A stretch of DNA of 64,000 bases from Lentzea sp. NBRC 105346 (lineage in GTDB: Bacteria; Actinomycetota; Actinomycetes; Mycobacteriales; Pseudonocardiaceae), in the NCBI RefSeq assembly GCF_030269605.1, contig NZ_BSTQ01000001.1:186001-250000 (forward strand), written 5' to 3'. The translations under genes were made by a program, and so were the position numbers. The notes beneath the pieces were generated by a model. It worked only from the letters and a program-made list of their open reading frames with translations, searched no databases and had not been told where the DNA came from. Below are positions 36,740 to 44,544 of the stretch, one piece after another; position 1 is the first letter of the stretch; each line of letters begins with the position of its first letter.

Positions 36740-37462
36740 GTGAGCGCGATCGACGACAGCACCTTCCGTGGACTCGCCGGCACGCTGAGCGGAGTCGCTC
36801 GCACGTTGCAGGCCGAACCGGACCTCGACACGACCCTCATGGCGATCGTCAAGGCGGCGGTCGACTACATCCCCGGTGCCGAGCACGCCGGGATCTCTCT
36901 TGTCGAGCGCGGCAAGGTCCGCACCGTCGCACCGACGTGCGACATCGTCGAGACCATCGATCAGTTGCAGTACGACATGCGCGAAGGACCCTGTGTCGAC
37001 GCGATTGCCGAGCACCAGACCTACCGCAGCGGCGACATCGGCAAGGAAACGCGATGGCCTGTTTTCGGCCCGGCCGCCGCCGGGCACGGCATCCACTCGA
37101 TGCTGTCCTACCGGCTGTTCGTGACCGATACGACCCTCGGCGCGCTGAACCTCTACTCCAGCCGTTTCGACGCCTTCGAGCCGCGAACCGAACCGGACGG
37201 CCGGCTGTTCGCCGACCACGCCGCGATCGCGCTGATCGGTGCGCAGAGGCACGCGCAGATGACCATCGCGGTCGAGCACCGCGACACCATCGCCACCGCC
37301 AAAGGCATCCTCATGGAACGTCACGATGTCGACGCCGCCCGTGCGTTCAGGATGCTGGTCGAGGCCTCTCAGAAGGCCAACATGAAACTGCACCAGGTCG
37401 CGGCGTGGCTGGCCGAAAATCGCCGGGAGGCCTTGGGAGTTCCTCCAGCGAACCGGCGGTGA
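36740..37462 (+). CDS. GAF-ANTAR domain response regulator
   Basis: 240 residues from GTG 36740 with GGAGGG four bases upstream. A GAF sensor domain spans residues 20-165 (PGAEHAGISLVERGK, EGPCVDAI). An ANTAR RNA-binding domain covers residues 180-232, with the hallmark TIATAKGILMERHDVD. ANTAR proteins bind paired hairpins in mRNA leaders and prevent termination; many mycobacterial ones respond to stress signals through GAF. It is the first of four such proteins in 5 kb. Confidence 0.92.
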   Translation: MSAIDDSTFRGLAGTLSGVARTLQAEPDLDTTLMAIVKAAVDYIPGAEHAGISLVERGKVRTVAPTCDIVETIDQLQYDMREGPCVDAIAEHQTYRSGDIGKETRWPVFGPAAAGHGIHSMLSYRLFVTDTTLGALNLYSSRFDAFEPRTEPDGRLFADHAAIALIGAQRHAQMTIAVEHRDTIATAKGILMERHDVDAARAFRMLVEASQKANMKLHQVAAWLAENRREALGVPPANRR

Positions 37463-37573
37463 GCAGCTGGATGGCGTTTCCAAACCCGCGGCGGACGACC
37501 GTGTGGGTTGAGAGGTCGTGCGGCGGGTATGCCCTGGACCACAACGCCAGCCGATGGACCTGAGGGGGGTGTG

Positions 37574-38302
37574 GTGGCGGTGACTTCTGATGTGTCGCTG
37601 ACCCAGGAGCTGGCAACCGTGTTCGCCCGCATGTCCGGTCTGCTGCTGTCCTCCGAGACGGTGAACACGGCGTTGAAACTCATCACGTCGGTGGCCGCCC
37701 AGACGTTCCCCGGCACGGTGGGCGCGGGGATCACGTTGCTGGACGACCGCGGCGAGCGGATCACCGCCGCGGCCACCGACGCCATGGTGGACCGGGTCGA
37801 CCGGCTGCAGTACCGACTCGGCGGGGGCCCTTGCCTGACGGCCTGGGAAGACCGCGTCGTGGTGCGCGTGCACGACCTCACCCAGGACACCCGTTGGCCG
37901 GACTGGGCGCGGCACGCGTGCGAGGCGGGGCTGCGGTCCTCCCTCAGCGCACCGCTCGTCGCGGGAGCGACGGCGCTGGGCGCGATGAAGGTCTACGCGG
38001 CCCAGCCGAACGCCTACGCGGAGCGGGAGGAACACCTGTTGATCTTGTTCGCGGCCCAGGCGGCGATGCTGCTGGCCAACACGCGCACCACGCAGGACGC
38101 TGAGAGAGTCGCCGAGCAGCTCAAGGACAACCTGCGCGGCCGGGAAGTGCTCGCGGTGGCGAAAGGCATCCTCATGGCCCGGAACGGCGTCGACGAGCGT
38201 GCGGCGTTCCTGACGCTGACCGACACCGCTCAACGACAGGGAACGACGCTGCGCCAGACCGCCGAGCAGATCGCCCGGTCCACTGTCCGACGTCGCCGCT
38301 GA
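37574..38302 (+). CDS. GAF-ANTAR domain response regulator
   Basis: About 242 residues. The start is uncertain among GTG 37571, 37574 and 37580, all close behind a GAGGGGGG ribosome-binding stretch; I took the middle one. GAF domain about residues 15-165 (FPGTVGAGITLLDD, GGGPCLTAWE) and ANTAR domain 180-238 (VLAVAKGILMARNGVD). The stop is two bases from the start of the phosphatase gene, so the two are co-transcribed and likely coupled. Confidence 0.9.
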   Translation: MAVTSDVSLTQELATVFARMSGLLLSSETVNTALKLITSVAAQTFPGTVGAGITLLDDRGERITAAATDAMVDRVDRLQYRLGGGPCLTAWEDRVVVRVHDLTQDTRWPDWARHACEAGLRSSLSAPLVAGATALGAMKVYAAQPNAYAEREEHLLILFAAQAAMLLANTRTTQDAERVAEQLKDNLRGREVLAVAKGILMARNGVDERAAFLTLTDTAQRQGTTLRQTAEQIARSTVRRRR

Positions 38303-38304
38303 TC

Positions 38305-39768
38305 ATGAATGACGACGCGACCGACCAGCAGCGCCGCAGCCTCGCGCTCGCTCTGCAGCACGCCGGACTGAGCGCCGGTCAGCTGTGGCTGCGCTACTTC
38401 GCGCTCGGCGGTGATGCCGGGCCCATCGAGGTAGACGCTTACGTGCACGGACTCAGCTCGCTGGATCCGCTGCAACGGGACATCCTGGCGCACGCGGTGA
38501 ACGAACGCCTCGACGAGCTGACCTGGACCCATCGCGCGTCGTACACGCGTCCGTTCCGGGCGAGCGAACCCCGCAGCGAGCCGCTGGCGGCCCTGGTGAC
38601 ACTGCTGGACGGTGCCGAACTGGCCCCGCCGGACCGGCTGCCGGTCATCGCGGAGGCGGCCGGTCAAGCGCTCGGCCTGACGGTCGGCATCCACCTGATC
38701 GACTACGCGCAGCGCTGCCTGTATCCCCTGCCCGCGACACGGCTCCACACGGGTAACGGCAAGGCGCTGGACGTGGACACGACTCTCGCCGGACGCGCCT
38801 TCCGGCAGGTGCAGATGCTGCCCGCCGATGTCCCCGGCTCACCACGTCTTTGGGTGCCGCTGGTCGACGGTGCCGAACGGCTCGGCGTGCTCGAGGTCGG
38901 CGTCGCGAGCACGGACGATCTCTACGACCCAGGACTGCGCACGCAGTGCCGTTGGCTGGCCAGCCTGCTGGGACACGTCGTCACCGCGCAGAGCCAGTAC
39001 GGGGACGGCATCGACCGCGTGCGCATTCGCGACCGGCGGACGGTGAACGGCGAGCTGGTCTGGTCGCTGCTGCCACCGCAGACCGCGGGCGTGGACAACT
39101 TCGTGGTGACCGCCCTGCTGGAACCCGGCCAGAACGTCAATGGGGACGCGTTCGATTACGCGCTGTCCGAGACCACCGCCGACCTCATCGTCGTCGACGC
39201 GGTCGGACACGACCTGCACAGCGGCCTGATCGCCGCGACCGCGCTGGCCGCCTACCGCAGCGCCCGGCACAGCGGACACCGCCTCTACGAACAGGCCAGG
39301 ACGATCGACGAGGCCATCAACCAGCAGTTCGGCGGCACCGCGTTCGCCTCCGCGGTGCTCGTCGAACTCGACCTGGCCACCGGGCGTCTGCGCTACGTCA
39401 ACGCCGGCCATCCGCATCCCCTGATCATGCGGTCGGGAAAGATCGTGCGGCCGCTGGCCGGCGGGCGCAGGCAGCCACTCGGCCTCGGCTGGACCGACCT
39501 GGTCATCGGCGAGGAGTCGCTGCAACCGGACGACTGGCTGGTGCTGCACACCGACGGCATCACCGAAGCCCGCGACGACACCGGCGACTTCTTCGGCGAC
39601 GCCCGGCTGGCAGACTTCCTGCGCCGCGAGGCGGCCGCCGGACATCCGCCGCCCGAGACCGCGCGACGGCTCGTCCGGGCGGTCCTGACCCACCAGCACG
39701 GCGTCCTGCAGGACGACGCCACCGTCCTGCTCGCCCGCTGGACCACTCCGTCACAGATCGTCCCGTGA
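38305..39768 (+). CDS. SpoIIE/RsbU-type PP2C serine phosphatase with GAF-like sensor
   Basis: 487 residues. The N-terminal 100 residues have no recognised domain. A GAF-like segment spans about 110-235 (LGLTVGIHLIDYAQRC, GVLEVGVAS). The C-terminal PP2C_SIG phosphatase covers 265-480, with metal-binding Asp residues in NGDAFDY and VDAVGHD and the closing DDATVLLARW. Enzymes of this class dephosphorylate STAS-domain antagonists and so release sigma factors. The STAS protein at 35.9-36.4 kb is the obvious candidate substrate. It starts two bases after a GAF-ANTAR gene. Confidence 0.92.
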   Translation: MNDDATDQQRRSLALALQHAGLSAGQLWLRYFALGGDAGPIEVDAYVHGLSSLDPLQRDILAHAVNERLDELTWTHRASYTRPFRASEPRSEPLAALVTLLDGAELAPPDRLPVIAEAAGQALGLTVGIHLIDYAQRCLYPLPATRLHTGNGKALDVDTTLAGRAFRQVQMLPADVPGSPRLWVPLVDGAERLGVLEVGVASTDDLYDPGLRTQCRWLASLLGHVVTAQSQYGDGIDRVRIRDRRTVNGELVWSLLPPQTAGVDNFVVTALLEPGQNVNGDAFDYALSETTADLIVVDAVGHDLHSGLIAATALAAYRSARHSGHRLYEQARTIDEAINQQFGGTAFASAVLVELDLATGRLRYVNAGHPHPLIMRSGKIVRPLAGGRRQPLGLGWTDLVIGEESLQPDDWLVLHTDGITEARDDTGDFFGDARLADFLRREAAAGHPPPETARRLVRAVLTHQHGVLQDDATVLLARWTTPSQIVP

Positions 39769-39841
39769 TCCCTCGCGGTCGGCTGCGGCTGAACACCGAT
39801 CTTCCCGGATTCCATCGCTTTTTCGGCGGACGAGGAGAATC

Positions 39842-40093
39842 GTGGACACCATGACCCCGCCCTTCCACGGCCGGTCGGACGACGCCACTGCCGCGCGTCG
39901 GATGCTCGACTCGGTGACGAGCCGGGCAGCGCTGCACGAAGCGGCCGGTGCGGTCCTCGCCTGGGGAGGCGGTGACCCGGCGCAGGCGCTGGAGATGCTG
40001 TGCGACCGGCACAGCGAAGCCGAGGTCGCGCGGGTGACAGCGCGCGTCGACGCCGAGGCGGACCGGCGCTCGGATCCGGACTGGGGCGACTAG
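39842..40093 (+). CDS. Small ANTAR-like protein
   Basis: 83 residues from GTG 39842 with GAGGAG five bases before it. Residues 28-72 (RAALHEAAGAVLAWGGGD and ALEMLCDRHS) resemble the helical ANTAR fold, with Gly-Ala-Val-Leu where AKGIL normally sits. There is no sensor domain. It could be a stand-alone RNA-binding module or a dimerisation competitor for the larger ANTAR proteins. Its stop overlaps the convergent GAF-ANTAR gene by four bases. Confidence 0.65.
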   Translation: MDTMTPPFHGRSDDATAARRMLDSVTSRAALHEAAGAVLAWGGGDPAQALEMLCDRHSEAEVARVTARVDAEADRRSDPDWGD

Positions 40094-40824
40094 CGCGAGT
40101 CCGCCGCCTGGAGAGCAGTTGGGTCGACGCTGCCGTCGGTGAGCCCGCGGGCGACGTCGCGGATGGAAATCCTCCGGATGCCCGCGTAGTCGAAGATCAG
40201 GCCGCGCGCCTCGTCCGTGCCGGTGCCGAGCGCACCGGCGACGATGCCGATGGCGTGCGCGATCACCACGCGGTCGTTCAGCGCGGTCAGCGTCTGCTCG
40301 GCCAACCGATGCAACCGCATCGGGTCGTGCTGCTGGGACAGACCGAGCGTCGCGAGATCGGCCAGCACGCGGCCCAGCCTGGCCTCCCAGTCATCCCACC
40401 GGACGACTTCGGCGTACAGCACGTTCAGGCCACCCACCGCCCGGCCGTCCAGCCGGAGCGGAACGGCGTGGATCGACCGGAAACCCGCGTCGAGCGCCGC
40501 CTGACCGAACATCGGCCAGCGATCTCGCTCGGCCGCGATGTCCGGACAGCCGACCTCTGTGTCCTCGCGGACGCAGTCCACACACGGGCCCTCGTCGATC
40601 TGGCTCTGCAGCAGTTCCACGAACCGCGCCTGCTCATCGGAGGCCGACACGACGCTGATGCCGCCCCGCGGATCGACCAGCATCACCCCGGTGGCCGTTG
40701 CGCCGAGAACCCTGCTGCACGCGGCTGTCACCAGGCGCAGTACCGAGTCCGCGTCGTGACGATCGACCAACGTCGCGGTCAGCTCGCTCAACGCGGTGGC
40801 GATCTGGTCCTGGACACCGGGCAC
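40090..40824 (-). CDS. GAF-ANTAR domain response regulator
   Basis: 244 residues. GAF domain residues 20-160 (LGATATGVMLVDPRGG, DEGPCVDCV), then a divergent ANTAR domain 178-232 (VVIAHAIGIVAGALGTG) in which the usual Lys-Gly pair is Ile-Gly. That change in an otherwise conserved RNA-contact helix may alter or abolish RNA binding. It converges with the small ANTAR-like gene and lies 44 bases downstream of another GAF-ANTAR gene on the same strand. Confidence 0.88.
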   Translation of the reverse strand: MPGVQDQIATALSELTATLVDRHDADSVLRLVTAACSRVLGATATGVMLVDPRGGISVVSASDEQARFVELLQSQIDEGPCVDCVREDTEVGCPDIAAERDRWPMFGQAALDAGFRSIHAVPLRLDGRAVGGLNVLYAEVVRWDDWEARLGRVLADLATLGLSQQHDPMRLHRLAEQTLTALNDRVVIAHAIGIVAGALGTGTDEARGLIFDYAGIRRISIRDVARGLTDGSVDPTALQAADSR

Positions 40825-40868
40825 CCGGCCAGCATAGGACTCGGCTTCGTACGGTGCCGCATGGGAGA

Positions 40869-41576
40869 TCAGTCCGCCAGCTGATCGAGTGGGATGCGTC
40901 GCGCCAGGACGTCTCGGGCTACCTCCAGAACCGATCGGCCCGCGGAGAACGCGTGCGCGCGCAACCGCAGGAACGCGTCCTCGAGGCTGATCCGCAGCTG
41001 CGCGGCCAGCATTCCGGTCGCCATGTTCACGTCCTGGTACGACACTTCCACCCGCAGCCGTTCCTCCGCCCCGGTCTGCTCGTTCTGCGCGAGCAACGCG
41101 TGGGTGATGAGGTCGGCCAGCACAGCGGCATCAGCGATGGCGTCGGCGGACAGACCGCCGGGGCGGCGGCGGTACAGGTCGAGCGTGCCGAGCCGTATCC
41201 CACCGACCTGCAGCGGGAACGCGAACATGGCGGCCAAACCCTCCTTCTCGCTCGCCATCGCGAATCCCGGCCAGCGCACCTCGTCAGCGGTCAGATCCGC
41301 GACCAGCACGGGCCCGCCGGTGTCGAACGCCTCGACACCCGGTCCTTCCCCCAGCGTGTACTGGAGTTCCTCGATCGCGGCCGCCCACGCGTCGCCGGCA
41401 CCGACCACCTCCAGGGCCCGCGCGTTGCCGCGCAAGGTCAACGCCGCGGCGTCGACACCCGGCAGGACGCGCACGCACACGTCACACAGCGCCTGCCCCA
41501 GTCCCGCACGGCCGGACGCGGTGCTGCACTCGATCACCATGCGCGTGAGCCGGTCCCGACGTTGCCCGTCCAACAT
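40869..41576 (-). CDS. GAF-ANTAR domain response regulator
   Basis: 235 residues. GAF region residues 30-160 (GVDAAALTLRGNARAL, LGEGPGVEAFD) and ANTAR domain 172-228 (VNMATGMLAAQLRISLEDAF). The pair is likely transcribed with the 40090-40824 gene. Upstream on the same strand is the decayed tail of yet another ANTAR gene, so this locus has lost at least one member. Confidence 0.88.
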   Translation of the reverse strand: MLDGQRRDRLTRMVIECSTASGRAGLGQALCDVCVRVLPGVDAAALTLRGNARALEVVGAGDAWAAAIEELQYTLGEGPGVEAFDTGGPVLVADLTADEVRWPGFAMASEKEGLAAMFAFPLQVGGIRLGTLDLYRRRPGGLSADAIADAAVLADLITHALLAQNEQTGAEERLRVEVSYQDVNMATGMLAAQLRISLEDAFLRLRAHAFSAGRSVLEVARDVLARRIPLDQLAD

Positions 41577-41703
41577 CCGTCCTCAATGCCACTGGTCGTG
41601 CAGCCGCGGTTCGCCAGCCCACTCAACCCGTTGTCGTGCCAGCGTACGAACTACGACCGGTCATCCGCACGTCGGCAGGATGCGGAGCGCTCGGGTGAGC
41701 CGG

Positions 41704-41865
41704 TCAGCTCACCGCCGCAGGCCCGCGACGAACCGGTCCGCGATCCATGATCGCCCCCTTCGCCTGGTCGATCACCGCCCGCGACTCCAAAGCGGTACGA
41801 AGCTGCTCGGCCGGCCGGCGCGCGTGCAGGTAGCGGGCGTGGCTGCGGAGCACCGGCTGTTCGTC
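41704..41865 (-). pseudogene. Remnant of an ANTAR domain
   Basis: The minus strand reads LRTALESRAVIDQAKGAIMD, a textbook ANTAR first helix, preceded by LHARRPAEQ. A TGA opens the segment (41866-41868), and after IMD the frame degenerates to an Arg/Pro string and a stop at 41704. No GAF domain or start is attached. The rest of the 41577-41912 interval holds nothing else recognisable. Confidence 0.7.
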
Positions 41866-41912
41866 TCAGATTGGCATTGCCCATGGGGCCGCGCGACCAG
41901 CGGACACGGTGC

Positions 41913-42754
41913 TCATTCGGGTCGGCCACCCCTGTGTTCTCCGGACGAACCGGTCCGCGCCGCCGCCTCGGCGATGATCGAGGCCGTCACGCCCCCGTGC
42001 TGGTAGGGGAAGGTGTGCGCGCCCGGCGCCGTCGTGGACCGTCCCTTCGGCGCGGCATCGGTAAGCCGGTCGACCCACCACTGCGGAGCGAAGGCATCGT
42101 GCTCCCCGCGGGCGAGCAGCACGGGACACGCGATCTCGGTGATCAACTTCTCCGGCTGGTCCCGTTGCGCTGAGCGGATGAAGCGCAGCAGTTCTCCGGG
42201 CCCGCCACGCAGGTAGTACGGAACGATCGCGGGTTGCAGCCCCAGCGGCTCGTGCCGGGAATTGCGCACGTATGCGCGGAGCAGGGCCGGCATCCGCCGC
42301 TGCTCGGGCGGAAACGTCGGTCCCAGCAGAGCCAGCGCCCCGACCAGGTCCGGTCGAGCCGCAGCCACCCGCAACGCGGCCTGTGCACCCGTCGAATGTC
42401 CCACCAGCACAACAGGTTCCCGCGCGATCTCGTCGATCCACGCCGACACGACGTCCGCCACGGCCGGTACCTCGGCCGGGCACGGCCGAGGCTCCGGTGG
42501 CCGAAGCCGGGCACGTCCAGCAGGTACGACCTCGCCCAGCCGCCGCACCCGGCCAGCGCGTCAAGGAGGTACCCCAGTGCGCCGAGGCCTGGGATCATCA
42601 CGACGGGCGGACCCATCAGGTGTTCGCCGCCCGCCTCGAGACTCCGCACGCGCCTGCCCGCCACCATGTCCCACCGGATCCGGCGCCGATGCCACTCCTG
42701 CTCCCGCACAGCCGTGATCCTTTCGTCGCTGCCCGTGGATTGCCGGTCGGGCAT
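41913..42754 (-). pseudogene. Alpha/beta hydrolase split by a one-base frameshift
   Basis: Translation from ATG 42754 gives MPDRQSTGSDERI, then VVMIPGLGALGYLLDAL and YLLDVPGFGH, the N-terminal half of an alpha/beta hydrolase. The frame is then lost near 42495-42500. One frame over, the protein continues PEPRPCPAEVPAVADVV, VVLVGHSTGAQAALRV (nucleophile elbow), LLARGEHDAFAP (acid) and GAHTFPYQHG (His). Adding one C in the CCACCGG stretch restores about 280 continuous residues with a full Ser-Asp-His set. It is a recent pseudogene or an assembly error. Confidence 0.75.
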
Positions 42755-42834
42755 CGGCGAAACACCCACGTGCGGCCGCGCACGTCGTCTGCGCCGTCGC
42801 GGTTGGCCGACGGTGACGTGGGTATGCGATCCGC

Positions 42835-43011
42835 ATGCGTCTTGGCGTGCTGGACATCTGGTCGAACTCCGCCCGGTTGCAGATCGTCGACGTGCGTCCT
42901 GGAGCGGACACCAGCGTCGCGCTACCGCTGCGGCCATTGGTGCGCATGGCGGAACAACTCGACACCGCGGTGACACAGCTGCGCAGCTTCTCGGATCAGG
43001 AGGTGCCGTGA
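42835..43011 (+). pseudogene. Truncated exopolyphosphatase (Ppx/GppA) N-terminus
   Basis: 58 codons starting MRLGVLDIWSNSARLQIVDV, which closely follows the N-terminus of actinobacterial Ppx1 ([20 protein letters not shown]). The phosphate-loop Gly is replaced by Trp, and the protein ends after LVRMAEQLDTAVTQLRS, where an intact enzyme has some 250 further residues. It cannot be catalytic. The stop overlaps the next start (GTGATG), so it may still be translated ahead of the membrane protein gene. Confidence 0.7.
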
Positions 43012-43421
43012 TGCGATCGACGGATGGCCGGGCGTTGGCTCGGGCGCACGGCGTGTTCAACATCCTGGGTGGACTGTGGCCCTTGGTTAGCGCCCGCACC
43101 TTCGAGGCGGTGTTCGGCCGGAAGACCGATCGATGGCTGCAACAGACCACCGCCGGCCTGCTGATCTCGGTGGGATGGACACAGACCCGTGCCGCGACGA
43201 ACGCGCAGTGGACCCACGCACGCAGGATCGGAATGGCCACGGCGATCACGCTGTTCGTGATCGACCTCGTCTATGTCCCGAAAGGACGGATCAGCAAGAC
43301 CTATCTGCTCGACGCGGCCATGGAGGCCGGGTGGCTCGCGGCCTGGGCGCGATCGTTCGACGCATCCTCTCGGCGTCGTTCGTCGGCCCATGCGGCCAAG
43401 CGCGGCTCGAGGGTCGCGTAG
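43011..43421 (+). CDS. Small membrane protein of unknown function
   Basis: 136 residues from ATG 43011; GTG 43008 is an equally placed alternative. Four hydrophobic segments are visible, around HGVFNILGGLWPLV, QTTAGLLISVGW, MATAITLFVIDLVYV and LDAAMEAGWLAAW. There are no catalytic motifs. The C-terminus is a basic Arg/Lys-rich tail (SSRRRSSAHAAKRGSR), probably cytoplasmic. It overlaps the truncated Ppx remnant upstream. I do not recognise a named function. Confidence 0.75.
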   Translation: MRSTDGRALARAHGVFNILGGLWPLVSARTFEAVFGRKTDRWLQQTTAGLLISVGWTQTRAATNAQWTHARRIGMATAITLFVIDLVYVPKGRISKTYLLDAAMEAGWLAAWARSFDASSRRRSSAHAAKRGSRVA

Positions 43422-43430
43422 ACGTCGGGA

Positions 43431-43563
43431 TCACCAGCGGGCAGCGTCTCCGGTGTCGTCGGCGTGTTGGTCGAGGCGTCGCACGACTCGGTCCACGAGT
43501 GCGGTGGCGCACCCGACGTTCAGTCCTATGTGGGCACTCACAGGACGAGATCGGCGATCCCGT
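43431..43563 (-). pseudogene. Fragment of an alpha/beta hydrolase related to the 31 kb gene
   Basis: Reading the minus strand gives SRPVSAHIGLNVGC, then ATALVDRVVRRLDQHADDTG, followed by a stop at 43431. The intact hydrolase at 31148-31909 has GFNVGCTSELVDRIEQRLEEH and ETTGG at the same place. The fragment ends just before the catalytic Ser motif, and nothing recognisable precedes it. It is a decayed paralogue. Confidence 0.7.
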
Positions 43564-43617
43564 TCACCCGGCACCCCGCAGATCACCTTACGCCGCCCGG
43601 AACGCGAGAATGTGCCG

Positions 43618-44529
43618 ATGAGAAACCCGCTCGGTCGCCCAGATCTGCGTCCCTACTCGCGTTACCAGGAGCGAGCCGTGCCCGACGCTGAAGTGACGGC
43701 GCGGTTCCTCGGCACCAGTTCGGTGTTGCTGCGCGACGAGGACACCGCGCTGCTCGTCGACGGCTTCGTCACCCGGCCGGGTCTGCTGCGGGTCGCGCTG
43801 GGGAAGATCGCACCCGACCCGAGGTCGGTCCGCGGTGCGATGGAGCGCCTGGGTACTCCACCGATCGCGGCGGTGATCTGTGCGCATTCCCACTACGACC
43901 ACGCCCTCGACGCACCCGTGTGGGCGGCGCTGACGCGCGCGGAGCTGGTGGGTTCGGAGTCGACGGCGAACATCGGGCGCGGTCTGGGCGTGCCCTCGGA
44001 GAGGCTGCGGGTCGTCGGTGACGGCGATGTCACCGCGTTCGGCGCGTTCGAGGTGACGTTCGTCGAGACGGTGCACAGCCCGGACGACCGCTACCCCGGT
44101 GTCGTGGACCGCCCGCTCGTCCCGCCGGCGCGCAGCCGGGCGTGGCGGACGGGCAAGGTGTACTCGATCTTCGTGACGCACCCGCGTGGCACGGTGCTGG
44201 TGCACGCCAGCGCGAACTTCCGGTCCGGCGCGCTACGGGGTCGCACGGCAGACGTCGTGTACCTGGGCATCGGCACAGTGGGGAAGCAGCCGTCCGAGTT
44301 CATCGAGACCTACTGGGACGAGGTGGTCCGGGCGACCGGAGCGCGCCGGGTGGTCCTGATCCACTGGGACGACTTCTTCGTCGGCCTCGACCGGCCGTTG
44401 CGTCCGCTGCCACGGCTCGCCGACGATCTCGACCGGACGATGAGCCACATCCTGCCGATGGCGGCCCGCGACGGTGTCGAGGTCGCGTTGCCGGTGGCGT
44501 GGCAGCAAACCGATCCGTTCAGCCGGTGA
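43618..44529 (+). CDS. Metallo-beta-lactamase-fold hydrolase
   Basis: 303 residues from ATG 43618; a GTG at 43678 (VPDAEVTARFLG) would give a shorter form that still holds the whole fold. The metal motif CAHSHYDHALD is clear (HxHxDH), with further candidate ligand positions at FVETVHSPDD and near VLIHWDDFF. There is no signal peptide. MBL-fold proteins of this type hydrolyse esters, lactones or phosphodiesters; the substrate is not evident. It converges with the MFS transporter gene 15 bases away. Confidence 0.85.
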   Translation: MRNPLGRPDLRPYSRYQERAVPDAEVTARFLGTSSVLLRDEDTALLVDGFVTRPGLLRVALGKIAPDPRSVRGAMERLGTPPIAAVICAHSHYDHALDAPVWAALTRAELVGSESTANIGRGLGVPSERLRVVGDGDVTAFGAFEVTFVETVHSPDDRYPGVVDRPLVPPARSRAWRTGKVYSIFVTHPRGTVLVHASANFRSGALRGRTADVVYLGIGTVGKQPSEFIETYWDEVVRATGARRVVLIHWDDFFVGLDRPLRPLPRLADDLDRTMSHILPMAARDGVEVALPVAWQQTDPFSR

Positions 44530-44544
44530 GGGAGTGCGGAGGGG

